A DNA stretch of 64,000 nucleotides from Oceanimonas doudoroffii (lineage in GTDB: Bacteria; Pseudomonadota; Gammaproteobacteria; Enterobacterales; Aeromonadaceae). Shown here one piece after another: positions 9,497-18,273 of the stretch. Under the pieces are notes generated by a model. The model was not told the DNA's origin, ran no database searches, and saw only the letters and a list, made by a program, of their open reading frames with translations. Both the position numbers and the translations under genes were made by a program. The DNA lies in assembly GCF_002242685.1 (NCBI RefSeq), contig NZ_NBIM01000001.1, forward strand, positions 868,001 to 932,000, written 5' to 3'. Within the stretch, counting starts at the first letter, position 1. Each line of letters begins with the position of its first letter.

Positions 9497-9504
9497 GGCT
9501 CCTT
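9485..9504 (-). terminator. rho-independent terminator of the small secreted protein gene
   Basis: AAGGAGCC-TTGA-GGCTCCTT is a perfect 8-bp stem with a 4-base loop. Read leftward it is followed by TTTTT, so it terminates the gene at 9533-9724. It overlaps the last codons of the facing oxygenase gene and may act weakly in that direction too. Confidence 0.8.
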
Positions 9505-9532
9505 GCAATTATGTGTATGACTTCAGCCTGGA

Positions 9533-9724
9533 TCAGGGCTGGCAGAAACCGGGCAGCTTTTTACCCTGTTTTTTCATAATCATACACTTGCGGTTATCTA
9601 TTCCGTCACCCCTGGAGGCAAGGTTGTCGGCAAAGGGCTGACTGGCCATGGTGGCACTGGTATGAAGCGGCACCATGCTCAGCGCGAAAACAGCGGCAAG
9701 CATGACTGACGTGAACGTCTTCAT
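9533..9724 (-). CDS. small secreted two-cysteine peptide
   Basis: This 63-residue protein has a signal peptide (MKTFTSVMLAAVFALSMVPL) and a mature basic tail containing GDGIDNRKC, KKQGKKLPGFC. AGGAG lies seven bases before the ATG. It is a paralogue of the gene at 62673-62867: the GDGID-x2-KC-x-I-x-KK-x-G-x-KLPG-x-C-x-P pattern is shared while the signal peptides differ. I do not recognise a named family; two cysteines 13 residues apart could form a disulfide in the periplasm or outside the cell. Its own terminator follows. Confidence 0.75.
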   Translation of the reverse strand: MKTFTSVMLAAVFALSMVPLHTSATMASQPFADNLASRGDGIDNRKCMIMKKQGKKLPGFCQP

Positions 9725-10037
9725 GGTACATCTCCTGTCTACGTTATCGAAGCCTGGGTCTGCCTTGTCTGACCGGCCCGATTTTTTTGGGGAAGTCCCC
9801 CTGCGCCGGATGACACCGACGATTATCCATTAGACTTGGCATCCACCGATTTTATTGCAATTAATTTAATAAGAATTACGCATTTAGAACGGACATTTTC
9901 ATAACCGCTTGCTCTAAATCAATGAAGCCTCCACCCGCCCTTGCCGCCATCTGTTCTCTTTGCCGAACTGTGATACAGTGCTTGCCAAGCCCCCACAAGC
10001 CTTTGATGTCAATCACCTATTTCAGGGGAAACGAATA
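9725..10037. other. intergenic region between divergent small-peptide and usp genes
   Basis: This stretch of 313 bases has no gene. It holds an FNR-like box (9909-9922) and an A/T-rich segment at about 9850-9905 likely to contain promoters. Confidence 0.6.
9909..9922 (+). promoter_or_regulatory. FNR/ANR-like box upstream of usp
   Basis: TTGCT-CTAA-ATCAA matches the FNR consensus TTGAT-N4-ATCAA with one mismatch. It lies about 115 bases upstream of the usp start at 10038. Usp genes are known FNR/ANR targets in other gammaproteobacteria. Confidence 0.55.
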
Positions 10038-10892
10038 ATGAGCACCAATGTACTGGCCGGCATCGACGGCTCCAAACATACCACTTGCGTGTGTGATTAT
10101 GCGGCCTGGGCGGCACAGCGCCTTTCTGCCTCCCTGGTACTGCTGAATGTGTTACCCAAGCCAGAGCCCACCCTGCTGTATAACATGGGGGCGGCCGCCA
10201 GCCTGAACGCCCAGGACAAGATTCAGGCCGAGTTGGCCGATCTCGACAAAAAGCGGGCCGAGCTGGCCAGTGAGCGGAGCAAGCTGATCCTGAGCCAGGC
10301 CAGCCAGCACGTGCAGCAGGCCGGCTACTCGGCACCCCGCACCATTTCTCGCGAAGGCCGTCTGGTGGACGTGCTGGAGCAGTATGACGATTATGCCGAT
10401 CTGGTGGTGCTGGGCCGGCGCGGCAACAATGAAGACGACAACCCGGAGCGCCTGGGTGGGCATGTGGAGCAGGTCATTCGCACCACCGACAAGCCACTGC
10501 TGCTGACCGACGGCGACTACGCCCAGCCCAAACGTATCATGATCGCCTTTGACGGCAGCGACACCACCCGCAAGGGGCTGGAATACATTGCCAGCTCGCC
10601 CCTGTTCACGGGCCTGGAATGCCATGTGGTGATGGTGGCCGGCGCCAGCGAAGAGAAGCAAACCCAGTTGGAAGCGGCACGCCAGCGGCTTGAAGACGCC
10701 GGCCTGCAGGCCACCGCGGCCCTGCTGCAGGGGGAAGTGAAGCAAAACCTGCTGGCCTATCAGGAGAAGCAGAACATCGATCTGATGGTCATGGGGGCCT
10801 ACGGCCATTCCCGCATTCGCCTGTGGCTGCTGGGCAGCATTACCAACCTGATGCTGCAGGAATCCCACAAACCCATGCTGGTATTGCGCTGA
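10038..10892 (+). CDS. tandem-domain universal stress protein (UspA family)
   Basis: The frame is open upstream, but ATG 10038 (MSTNVLAGIDGS) follows AGGGGAA and matches the N-terminus of its paralogue at 4007, giving 284 residues. It has two Usp domains; the second has the ATP signature G-x2-G-x9-G-S (GAYGHSR...LGS). An FNR-like box upstream suggests induction at low oxygen. A strong rho-independent terminator follows at 10914. It stands alone as a transcription unit. Confidence 0.9.
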   Translation: MSTNVLAGIDGSKHTTCVCDYAAWAAQRLSASLVLLNVLPKPEPTLLYNMGAAASLNAQDKIQAELADLDKKRAELASERSKLILSQASQHVQQAGYSAPRTISREGRLVDVLEQYDDYADLVVLGRRGNNEDDNPERLGGHVEQVIRTTDKPLLLTDGDYAQPKRIMIAFDGSDTTRKGLEYIASSPLFTGLECHVVMVAGASEEKQTQLEAARQRLEDAGLQATAALLQGEVKQNLLAYQEKQNIDLMVMGAYGHSRIRLWLLGSITNLMLQESHKPMLVLR

Positions 10893-10913
10893 TATTCATA
10901 CGCCACTCATAAC

Positions 10914-10941
10914 AACGCCGGGCAAGTGCCCGGCGTTTTTT
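10914..10941 (+). terminator. rho-independent terminator after usp
   Basis: AACGCCGGGC-AAGT-GCCCGGCGTT forms a perfect 10-bp stem followed by a run of T (936-941). It lies 22 bases past the usp stop and 30 bases before the convergent ybiT stop. Confidence 0.92.
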
Positions 10942-10972
10942 CGTGCGGATGAATGCGCTGATGGAGTCGTGG

Positions 10973-12565
10973 TCAGAGCACGCCCTGCTCGCGCAGGTAG
11001 TCGTCGTAGCTGCCGCTGAAGTCGCGAATGCCGTTTTCACTCAGCTCCAGGATGCGGGTGGCCAGGGACGACACGAACTCCCGGTCGTGGGATACGAAGA
11101 TCAGGGTGCCCGGATACATTTCCAGTGCCATGTTCAGCGACTCGATGGACTCCATATCCAGGTGGTTGGTGGGTTCGTCCATCACCAGAATATTGGGTTT
11201 GTGCATCATCAGCTTGCCAAACAGCATACGCCCCTGCTCACCGCCCGACAGTACACCCACCTTTTTCTTGATGTCGTCCTGGCTGAACAGCAGCCGGCCC
11301 AGCACCGAACGCACGGTCTGCTCGTCGTCCCCTTCCTGTTGCCACTGGCTCATCCACTCAAACACGGTGAGATCGGTGTCGAAATCAACGGCGTGATCCT
11401 GGGCGTAGTAACCAATGCTGGCGTTTTCCGACCATTTGATATTGCCGCTGTCCGGTGCCAGCTCACCCACCAGGGTTTTCACCAGGGTCGATTTACCGAT
11501 ACCGTTGGTACCCAGGATGGCGATGCGCTCGCCCACTTCCACCATCATGCTCAGGTTCTTGAACAGGGGCGCTTCACCATAGCCCTTGGCCAGGCCTTCC
11601 ATTTCCAGAATGTTGCGATACAGCTTTTTGTCCTGCTCGAAGCGAATAAAGGGATTCTGGCGGCTGGAAGCCTTGACCTCTTCCAGCTTGATCTTGTCGA
11701 TCTGCTTGGCCCGAGAGGTGGCCTGGCGGGCCTTTGACGCGTTGGCGCTGAAGCGTGACACAAACGATTGCAACTCGGCAATTTGCGCCTTCTTCTTGGC
11801 GTTGTCGGCCAGCAGCCGCTCCCGAGCCTGGGTGGCGGCCAGCATGTAGTCGTCGTAGTTGCCCGGATAGACCCTGAGTTCGCCGTAGTCCAGATCCGCC
11901 ATATGGGTGCAGACACTATTCAAAAAGTGGCGGTCGTGAGAGATGATGATCATGGTGCTGTTGCGCTCGTTCAGCGCGCCTTCCAGCCAGCGAATGGTGT
12001 CGATGTCCAGGTTGTTGGTGGGCTCGTCGAGCAGCAGCACGTCCGGATCGGAAAACAGCGCCTGGGCCAGCAGCACCCGCAGTTTCCAGCCCGGCGCCAC
12101 TTCGCTCATGGGGCCGTTATGCTGCTCCAGGGGAATGCCCACGCCCAGCAGCAGTTCGCCGGCCCGGGCTTCGGCGGTGTAACCGTCGTATTCGGCCACC
12201 AGGCCTTCCAGCTCGGCGGCACGCATATAGTCTTCGTCGCTGGCTTCCAGATTGGAATAGATGCTGTCGCGCTCGTGCATGGCGGCCCACAGCTCGGCAT
12301 GCCCCATCATCACCACGTCGAGCACCCGCTCGTGCTCGTAGGCAAACTGATCCTGACGCAGTTTGCCGATACGTTCGTTCACGTCCAGGCTCACGTTGCC
12401 GCCGCTGGGCTCCAGGTCGCCGCCCAGAATCTTCATGAAGGTGGACTTGCCGCAACCGTTGGCGCCGATAAGGCCATAGCGGTTGCCGTCGCCAAACTTG
12501 ACGGAAATGTTTTCAAACAACGGCTTGGAGCCGAACTGCATGGTGATGTTATTGGTGGAAATCAA
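10973..12565 (-). CDS. ybiT: ABC-F family ATPase YbiT
   Basis: The 530-residue product matches YbiT in length. It has two ABC ATPase cassettes and no membrane domain: first Walker [10 protein letters not shown] at 34-42, [11 protein letters not shown] and IISHDRHFL; then a charged linker; then second Walker [18 protein letters not shown] signature and [13 protein letters not shown] proteins bind the ribosomal E site and rescue or tune stalled translation. It is monocistronic, convergent with usp. Confidence 0.93.
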   Translation of the reverse strand: MISTNNITMQFGSKPLFENISVKFGDGNRYGLIGANGCGKSTFMKILGGDLEPSGGNVSLDVNERIGKLRQDQFAYEHERVLDVVMMGHAELWAAMHERDSIYSNLEASDEDYMRAAELEGLVAEYDGYTAEARAGELLLGVGIPLEQHNGPMSEVAPGWKLRVLLAQALFSDPDVLLLDEPTNNLDIDTIRWLEGALNERNSTMIIISHDRHFLNSVCTHMADLDYGELRVYPGNYDDYMLAATQARERLLADNAKKKAQIAELQSFVSRFSANASKARQATSRAKQIDKIKLEEVKASSRQNPFIRFEQDKKLYRNILEMEGLAKGYGEAPLFKNLSMMVEVGERIAILGTNGIGKSTLVKTLVGELAPDSGNIKWSENASIGYYAQDHAVDFDTDLTVFEWMSQWQQEGDDEQTVRSVLGRLLFSQDDIKKKVGVLSGGEQGRMLFGKLMMHKPNILVMDEPTNHLDMESIESLNMALEMYPGTLIFVSHDREFVSSLATRILELSENGIRDFSGSYDDYLREQGVL

Positions 12566-12685
12566 GAAACAAACTCGCTGTGGTTAAAGAAGGAAAACGC
12601 AGAAGGCGAACCCTGAAGGCCGCCAAGGATACCGGCGGCCGCCAGAAAGTTCAAAGGGTTGTTCAGGAATCAATCAGTTTTCGGG

Positions 12686-13549
12686 TTACCGGGCCACCAG
12701 CACATCGCAGGGAGGCGCGCTGAGAAAGCTCATGGCCAGGTTGCCGATGAGCAAGCGGCTGATGCCCTGACGACCGTGATAACCCAGCACCAGCAGCTGG
12801 GCGCCGCTGTCGTGAACCACGGAGGTGATGGCCTTTTTCACTTCTCCCGACAAAATACGGGTGCTGATGCGGCCCTGATCATCGGCGGGAATGAAGTGGG
12901 ACATCTCTTCCCTGACTTCCTGCTCGATGCGGGTGCGCTGATGCGCCATCAGGCTGTCGGTGTGCATGGGCTCGTGGCGCAGAAACCCCAGCAACATGGG
13001 CGGCTCAAACACATGCACCAGGGTCACACCGGCCTCGGGCGCCAGCGCCAGTCCGGCCTGCAAGGCATGGTGGGAGCTGCGGGAAAAGTCGGTGGCGGCC
13101 ACCACCTTTTCATAGGGCCGATCGCCGCCCTGGCCGACCACCAGCACCGGCATGGTACAGTGACGCAACAGCCGCTCGACCGTGGTGCCGAGAAACAGCT
13201 CCTGCACCGGCTCCAGGTGATGGCGACCGGCCAGCAGCAGATCCGCCTTCAGCTCGGTGGCCTTGCGGGCCAGGGTGTGCGGTGGCTTGCCCAGCAGCAC
13301 ATGGCGCTCAATGTTGTCACGCTGCCCGGCAGGCAGGGCGTCAACCAGTTGCTGCAGTGCCTGGGTGGCCCCCTGCTGCAGCCGGCGCCGTACCGAAATT
13401 TCCACCATGGGTTCATACAGCACCATGGCTTCGTCAATGACATGCACCAGATGCAACCGGGCCTGCAATTGGGCAGCCAGGGCCGCCGCCCGTGCCACCA
13501 CCTTGTGGGAGCCTGCTTCCAGATCCACCGCTGCCAGCAATATCTTCAT
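12686..13549 (-). CDS. tandem-domain universal stress protein (UspA family, divergent type)
   Basis: Start at 13549 (MKILLAAVDLE) after AAGGGT gives 287 residues in two Usp domains. It differs from the other two Usp proteins here: the nucleotide loops are altered (GRHHLEPVQELFLGTT in domain 1; GYHGRQGISRLLIGN in domain 2, with N in place of S/T), so ATP binding is doubtful. It resembles UspE-type double-domain proteins in layout only. It is divergent from ybjN. A GGCCGCC/GGCGGCC hairpin at 12618-12640 may terminate it. Confidence 0.87.
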   Translation of the reverse strand: MKILLAAVDLEAGSHKVVARAAALAAQLQARLHLVHVIDEAMVLYEPMVEISVRRRLQQGATQALQQLVDALPAGQRDNIERHVLLGKPPHTLARKATELKADLLLAGRHHLEPVQELFLGTTVERLLRHCTMPVLVVGQGGDRPYEKVVAATDFSRSSHHALQAGLALAPEAGVTLVHVFEPPMLLGFLRHEPMHTDSLMAHQRTRIEQEVREEMSHFIPADDQGRISTRILSGEVKKAITSVVHDSGAQLLVLGYHGRQGISRLLIGNLAMSFLSAPPCDVLVAR

Positions 13550-13705
13550 ATTGTTACCCTTTTTGTGTTGCACGGCCCCGCTTTGGGCCCTGATGGCAGC
13601 TTTCCCCTTTTTCGCATAAAAAGCAACCAGGCCGTCCGGTTTTGCCGCACACCGGCTTTGGTTTACAATGCTGCCCCTTCTGGCTTTATTTTATCGGGAC
13701 ATCAC

Positions 13706-14152
13706 GTGTTAACAGCAGAAATCGCCATGCGCTGGCTGGTTGCCGGCCACATTGATCACTACATTTGCGAAAACTGTCATGGCATTCACCTTGCCGAGCT
13801 GCAGGGGCTGGACGGCGTGCTGGAAAGCCGGTTGTTCGTGGAGCATGAAGACGCCATTCTCACCACTGAGGTGGAAATTCGACCCACCGCCCTGCTGAGT
13901 CTGGTGGCCGATCTGGGCCGGCTGAACATGAACTACCCCAGCCTCAAGATTTTTGTGGATATCGTCGATGATAACCTGCCCCGGCTGATCGTGGCCGACT
14001 ACCTGCATACCCAGGCCGGACTGGAGCAGCATCAATTCCAGTGGATTGTGCAACAAACCATGATGGCCACCCACCAGCTGGTGCAGGAGCTGGGCGAAGT
14101 CGGCTACCTGATGCAGGACGAACCGCAGAAAATGCCGGCCGCTGTGCATTAA
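13706..14152 (+). CDS. ybjN: YbjN domain-containing protein
   Basis: GTG at 13706 is preferred because it places the CENCHGIHL motif about 20 residues in, as in E. coli YbjN (CDNCQALHL); an ATG at 13727 is the alternative. The 148-residue protein shares the family features: FDGV/LDGVLE segment, AEVRPSA-like EIRPTALL, DDNLPRLIV and a glutamine/Phe-rich helix. YbjN is a cytoplasmic protein linked to motility and stress tolerance and related in fold to type III secretion chaperones; its mechanism is unknown. Confidence 0.85.
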   Translation: MLTAEIAMRWLVAGHIDHYICENCHGIHLAELQGLDGVLESRLFVEHEDAILTTEVEIRPTALLSLVADLGRLNMNYPSLKIFVDIVDDNLPRLIVADYLHTQAGLEQHQFQWIVQQTMMATHQLVQELGEVGYLMQDEPQKMPAAVH

Positions 14153-14304
14153 GCCGGCAGAATGCACAGTAAAAAACCACTTGAATCACGAATGATGAAA
14201 AGTGCTTGAACCCGCTTCGGCAAGCCAGTACATTACGCCCCGTTCCCAAGGGAACACCACGGAGTGAAGCGAACACTCTAAAAATAAAAACGCGAAAAAA
14301 ATGT

Positions 14305-14392
14305 GGTGAGGTGTCCGAGTGGCTGAAGGAGCACGCCTGGAAAGTGTGTATACGGCAACGTATCGAGGGTTCGAATCCCTCCTTCACCGCCA
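14305..14392 (+). tRNA. tRNA-Ser (anticodon GGA)
   Basis: The 88-base cloverleaf has acceptor GGTGAGG paired with CTTCACC (one G-T pair), an anticodon loop CTGGAAA with GGA, a long class II variable arm, a GGTTCGAATCC T-arm and encoded GCCA end. It lies alone after ybjN and has its own terminator. Confidence 0.95.
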
Positions 14393-14400
14393 GCATTTTT

Positions 14401-14431
14401 AAACCCCGCGCAGCAATGCGCGGGGTTTTTT
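14401..14431 (+). terminator. terminator of tRNA-Ser
   Basis: AAACCCCGCGC-AGCAAT-GCGCGGGGTTT forms an 11-bp stem running into six T residues, starting nine bases after the tRNA. Confidence 0.92.
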
Positions 14432-14546
14432 GTATTGCTGGCATTTGTCACTATTCTTTAATCTGTTCTTTCTGACGGGAAAAATTTCTCGCTGTTCCCC
14501 GCGTTGTTGAAGGTGTACATAAGCGCTCCACAGGAGGGTTTTGCCA

Positions 14547-15182
14547 TTGACTACTGCGCCGCTCACGACTTGCGTTTTTGACGACATCATTACCGCCATT
14601 GCCGGCCCCGGCATGGGGATTTTTCCCGGCTTTCTCGACCCCGGCCAAACCGCCGCCCTGCGCCGGGACTTTACCGCCCTGCCCGACTGGCAACTCACCC
14701 ACGCCGGCATTGGCCGGGAGCATGATCATCACAATAACGAACGCATTCGCACCGACAAGACCCGCTGGCTGGACGGCACCACTGTGCCCCAGCAGGCCTA
14801 CATGGCCTTGATGGCCGAGCTGCAGCAGCTGTTTAACCGTCAGCTGTTCATGGGCCTGCGGGATTATGAATGCCACTATGCCCGTTATGATCAGGGCGAT
14901 TTCTACAAGAAACACCTGGACGCCTTTCGCGGCCGCAGCAACCGCCGGCTGACCACGGTGCTCTATCTCAACGACGACTGGCAACCCGATCAGGGCGGCG
15001 AGCTGCTGATCTATGGCGACCGGGGCGAACCGCTGCACCGGGTGCGGCCCGAAGGCGGCACCCTGGTGTGTTTTTTGTCGGAGCGCTTTCCTCACGAGGT
15101 GCTGCCGGCGCGGCGGCCGCGGCTGAGCATTGCCGGCTGGTTTCGCGTGGATGACCCCATCGCCCCCACGCTGCGGCTGTAG
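14547..15182 (+). CDS. 2OG-Fe(II) oxygenase
   Basis: There is no ATG near the 5' end. TTG at 14547 sits 9 bases after AGGAGG and is the best start; TTG 14541 is too close to that site. The 211-residue protein has the prolyl-4-hydroxylase-like double-stranded beta helix with iron ligands H123-x-D125 and H183, and a distal Arg (RPRLSIAGWFR) for 2-oxoglutarate. It resembles the bacterial PHD2-like or SM-20-like oxygenases. The substrate, perhaps a ribosomal or translation protein, is unknown. Confidence 0.85.
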   Translation: MTTAPLTTCVFDDIITAIAGPGMGIFPGFLDPGQTAALRRDFTALPDWQLTHAGIGREHDHHNNERIRTDKTRWLDGTTVPQQAYMALMAELQQLFNRQLFMGLRDYECHYARYDQGDFYKKHLDAFRGRSNRRLTTVLYLNDDWQPDQGGELLIYGDRGEPLHRVRPEGGTLVCFLSERFPHEVLPARRPRLSIAGWFRVDDPIAPTLRL

Positions 15183-15214
15183 CGGAAAGGGATTTATCGA
15201 ATATTCATTTTAGA

Positions 15215-15252
15215 GGCCTTATTTTTAATCCTTTACCAAATAAGGCCCCTTT
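15215..15252 (+). terminator. probable terminator after the 2OG oxygenase gene
   Basis: GGCCTTATTT at 15215-15224 pairs with AAATAAGGCC at 15238-15247 across a 13-base loop, followed by CCTTT. Confidence 0.6.
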
Positions 15253-15370
15253 AATTCACGAAAAAAAATCATGAATGGTTTTATAGTGAGTTTTCATCAT
15301 TTTTCCTTTTCACCAACGGCATCCTCTGTCAACCTGAAGTCATTCGACTCATTCGTTAAGGAAAACCACC

Positions 15371-17035
15371 ATGTGCTCCATCTTCGGTATTCTTGAACTC
15401 AAGTCCGATCCGGCCGCGCTGCGCTCCCGGGCGCTGGAACTGTCTCGCCTGCTGCGCCACCGCGGCCCCGACTGGTCGGGCATTTACAGCAACGACAAGG
15501 CCGTTCTGGTGCATGAACGCCTGGCCATCGTCGGCCTCGACAGCGGCGCCCAGCCCCTGCTCAACCCGGCCGGTACCCACGCCCTGGCGGTGAACGGTGA
15601 AATCTACAACCACAAGGAGCTGGAAGCCGGCCTCACCTGTGGCTTTGAGTTTCAGACCCGCTCCGACTGTGAAGTGATCCTCGGCCTCTACCAGGAAAAG
15701 GGCACGGAGTTTCTCGACGATCTCAACGGCATCTTTGCCTTTGTGCTCTACGATGAGGAAAACGACGCCTACCTGATTGGCCGTGACCACATGGGCATTA
15801 TTCCCCTCTACACCGGCCATGACGAAGAAGGCAATTTCTATGTCGCGTCGGAGATGAAAGCGCTGACCCCGGTGTGCAAAACCATCAGCGAGTTTCCTCC
15901 CGGCCACCTGCTCTACAGCAAGGAAGGCCAGCCCCGCCGTTATTACCACCGTGACTGGGAAGACTTTGATGCGGTGAAGGACAACACCTCCAGCGTGGCT
16001 GAGCTGCGCGAGGCACTGATGGCGGCGGTGAAGCGCCAGCTGATGTGCGACGTGCCCTACGGCGTATTGCTGTCGGGTGGCCTCGACTCTTCCATTGTGT
16101 CCGCCGTGGCCAAGCTGTACGCCGACAAGCGTATTGAAGACAACGACAACAGTGAGGCCTGGTGGCCGCGACTGCACTCCTTTGCCATTGGCCTGGAAGG
16201 GGCACCGGATCTGATTGCCGCCCGCAAGGTGGCGGACCAGCTCGGCACCGTGCATCACGAACTGCATTACACGGTTCAGGAAGGCCTGGATGCCCTGCGC
16301 GAGGTGATCTACCACCTGGAAACCTACGACGTCACCACGGTGCGCGCCTCCACTCCCATGTATCTGATGTCCCGGCGCATCAAGGCCATGGGCATCAAGA
16401 TGGTACTCTCCGGCGAGGGCTCCGACGAGCTCTTTGGCGGCTACCTGTATTTTCACAAGGCCCCCGACGCCCAGGCCTTTCACGAGGAAACCGTGCGCAA
16501 GCTCAAGGCCCTGCACCAGTTCGACTGCCTGCGTGCCAACAAGTCCATGGCCGCCTGGGGCGTGGAAGCCCGTGTGCCCTTCCTCGACAAGGAGTTCATG
16601 GACGTGGCCATGCGCCTCAACCCCGCCGACAAGATGTGCGTCAACGGCAAGATGGAAAAGCACATTCTGCGGAAAGCCTTTGAAGATCTGCTGCCCCATG
16701 AAGTGGCCTGGCGCCAGAAGGAGCAGTTCTCCGACGGCGTCGGCTATTCCTGGATAGACAGCCTGAAGGCGCTGGTGGAAGAGCAGGTGAGCGATCAGAT
16801 GATGGCCACGGCGGCGTTCCGCTTTCCGCTCAACACCCCCACCAGCAAAGAGGCCTACTACTACCGCGCCATCTTTGAGGGCCACTTTCCCCAGGACTCC
16901 GCCGCCAAGTGCGTGCCCTGCGGCCCCTCGGTGGCCTGCTCCACTCCCACCGCGCTGGAATGGGACGAGCAGTGGAAGAACATGGCCGACCCATCAGGCC
17001 GCGCGGTAAAGGGCGTGCACAGTCAGTCTTACTGA
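15371..17035 (+). CDS. asnB: asparagine synthetase B (glutamine-hydrolysing)
   Basis: The 554-residue product equals E. coli AsnB in length. It has the class II glutaminase domain with nucleophile Cys2 (MCSIFGIL), RHRGPDWSG and AVNGEIYNH, then the synthetase domain with the PP-loop LLSGGLDSS and SGEGSDELFGGY. It makes asparagine from aspartate, glutamine and ATP in the cytoplasm. TTAAGGAAAACCACC precedes the ATG. It is monocistronic, with a strong stem-loop after the stop. Confidence 0.96.
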   Translation: MCSIFGILELKSDPAALRSRALELSRLLRHRGPDWSGIYSNDKAVLVHERLAIVGLDSGAQPLLNPAGTHALAVNGEIYNHKELEAGLTCGFEFQTRSDCEVILGLYQEKGTEFLDDLNGIFAFVLYDEENDAYLIGRDHMGIIPLYTGHDEEGNFYVASEMKALTPVCKTISEFPPGHLLYSKEGQPRRYYHRDWEDFDAVKDNTSSVAELREALMAAVKRQLMCDVPYGVLLSGGLDSSIVSAVAKLYADKRIEDNDNSEAWWPRLHSFAIGLEGAPDLIAARKVADQLGTVHHELHYTVQEGLDALREVIYHLETYDVTTVRASTPMYLMSRRIKAMGIKMVLSGEGSDELFGGYLYFHKAPDAQAFHEETVRKLKALHQFDCLRANKSMAAWGVEARVPFLDKEFMDVAMRLNPADKMCVNGKMEKHILRKAFEDLLPHEVAWRQKEQFSDGVGYSWIDSLKALVEEQVSDQMMATAAFRFPLNTPTSKEAYYYRAIFEGHFPQDSAAKCVPCGPSVACSTPTALEWDEQWKNMADPSGRAVKGVHSQSY

Positions 17036-17053
17036 GCCCGGAACCCATAACCC

Positions 17054-17092
17054 CGGCCCGTCACGCCGCCCCGCAGCGTGACGGGCCGCTTT
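17054..17092 (+). terminator. terminator after asnB
   Basis: CGGCCCGTCACGC at 17054-17066 pairs perfectly with GCGTGACGGGCCG at 17076-17088. The T-tract is weak (CTTTGT). Confidence 0.75.
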
Positions 17093-17250
17093 GTCATCGC
17101 CACAAAGCGCCACCCCGTTTTTCACCACGGGAATGATCACGTTTTCACAACTTTCGATAATTTTTTGTTCGGCGCACGGATCCTGTCATGGGGCTGGGTT
17201 ACAGTCATGGTTTCCCCATTCGGTTTCCGTACACTGAGACATTATTGACC

Positions 17251-18192
17251 GTGAGCACCCACAACCATTTCCGCCTGTTAGAGCAGTATCAGCAATACCA
17301 ATCCGTGATCCACAGCCTGATGGAATCGATCATGACCAGCCTGAACGGCCAGTCACTGTTGCAGAGCGAACAGGCCCAGCAACAGACCATTGATTACCTC
17401 AGCCGGCCCTACCCCTTTGTCGAGCTGCTTTACAGCCTGGACAACAACGGCATTCAGATGACGGAGTCGGCCTACAGCCCCACGGTCAGTGAACGACGCC
17501 GCCGCTCGCTGGGCAAAGGCAGCGATCGCAGCCGCCGGCCCTATGTGCAGGCCGCCAAACAAAGTTCCAACGCCATTGTGGTGACCAGCCCCTACCTTTC
17601 CAACGCCACCCATCAGCTGGCGATCTCGGTCATCCAGCACCTGGTTGATGAACAGGGACGGGATTGCGGCTATCTGGTGATTAACTTCAACCTGCGCCGC
17701 CTGATTTCCTATCTCAACGGCGATGAAAGACGTTTTCGCTGCCATCACTATTTTCAATGGATATACACCCTGATTGGCGGCCTGCTGATCGTGGTGGCCG
17801 CCCTGTTGCTGTATTCGGCGCTGGAGTCCCTGGTCTCGCTGTTTGATGATGACAGCAATATCGCCACCGGGGCCTTTGGCATCGTCATTCTTATCACCCT
17901 GGGCATGTCCATTTTCGATCTGGGAAAAACCATTCTCGAAGAGGAAGTGCTGGTGAACAAGGATATACACCATCACGATTCCACCCGGCGCACCATCTCC
18001 CGCTTTATGGCCGCCATTATTATTGCGGTATCTATCGAAGCCCTGCTGCTGATGTTCAAATCATTGCTCGACGGCGGCGATGGCGGTAACCAGCTGATCA
18101 ATGCGGTATGGATGCTGATGGCGGCCGTGGCCATGCTCAGCGGACTGGGGGTTTACCTCAAGCTGAGCCGGGACAGCCAGACCGCCGAATAA
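17251..18192 (+). CDS. PDC/Cache-sensor membrane protein without an output domain
   Basis: GTG 17251 (MSTHNHFRLLEQYQQYQ) is the likelier start; an in-frame ATG at 17188 adds 21 poorly conserved-looking residues, and neither has a strong ribosome site. The 313-residue protein has an N-terminal Cache/PDC-like ligand-sensing region (about 1-150). A long membrane segment follows, then a loop rich in Asp, two to four more membrane helices and a short tail. No kinase, GGDEF, EAL or MCP module follows, so how the signal leaves the protein is not evident. It is preceded by A/T-rich sequence and followed by an MFS gene 81 bases later. Confidence 0.65.
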   Translation: MSTHNHFRLLEQYQQYQSVIHSLMESIMTSLNGQSLLQSEQAQQQTIDYLSRPYPFVELLYSLDNNGIQMTESAYSPTVSERRRRSLGKGSDRSRRPYVQAAKQSSNAIVVTSPYLSNATHQLAISVIQHLVDEQGRDCGYLVINFNLRRLISYLNGDERRFRCHHYFQWIYTLIGGLLIVVAALLLYSALESLVSLFDDDSNIATGAFGIVILITLGMSIFDLGKTILEEEVLVNKDIHHHDSTRRTISRFMAAIIIAVSIEALLLMFKSLLDGGDGGNQLINAVWMLMAAVAMLSGLGVYLKLSRDSQTAE

Positions 18193-18273
18193 CCCCGAGC
18201 CGCGGGCACGACTTGTTCCTCCCCGTTACCGGGGGGTACACTGCCCGCCCCGTCCCGCATTAACCCGAAGACC

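Noticed and set aside
12659..14152. Long plus-strand frame opposite the usp gene
   Set aside because: It is the shadow of the minus-strand usp; only the last part from GTG 13706 encodes the real YbjN protein.
15356..16885. 509-codon minus-strand frame opposite asnB
   Set aside because: Antisense shadow of asnB with no start signal or family features.
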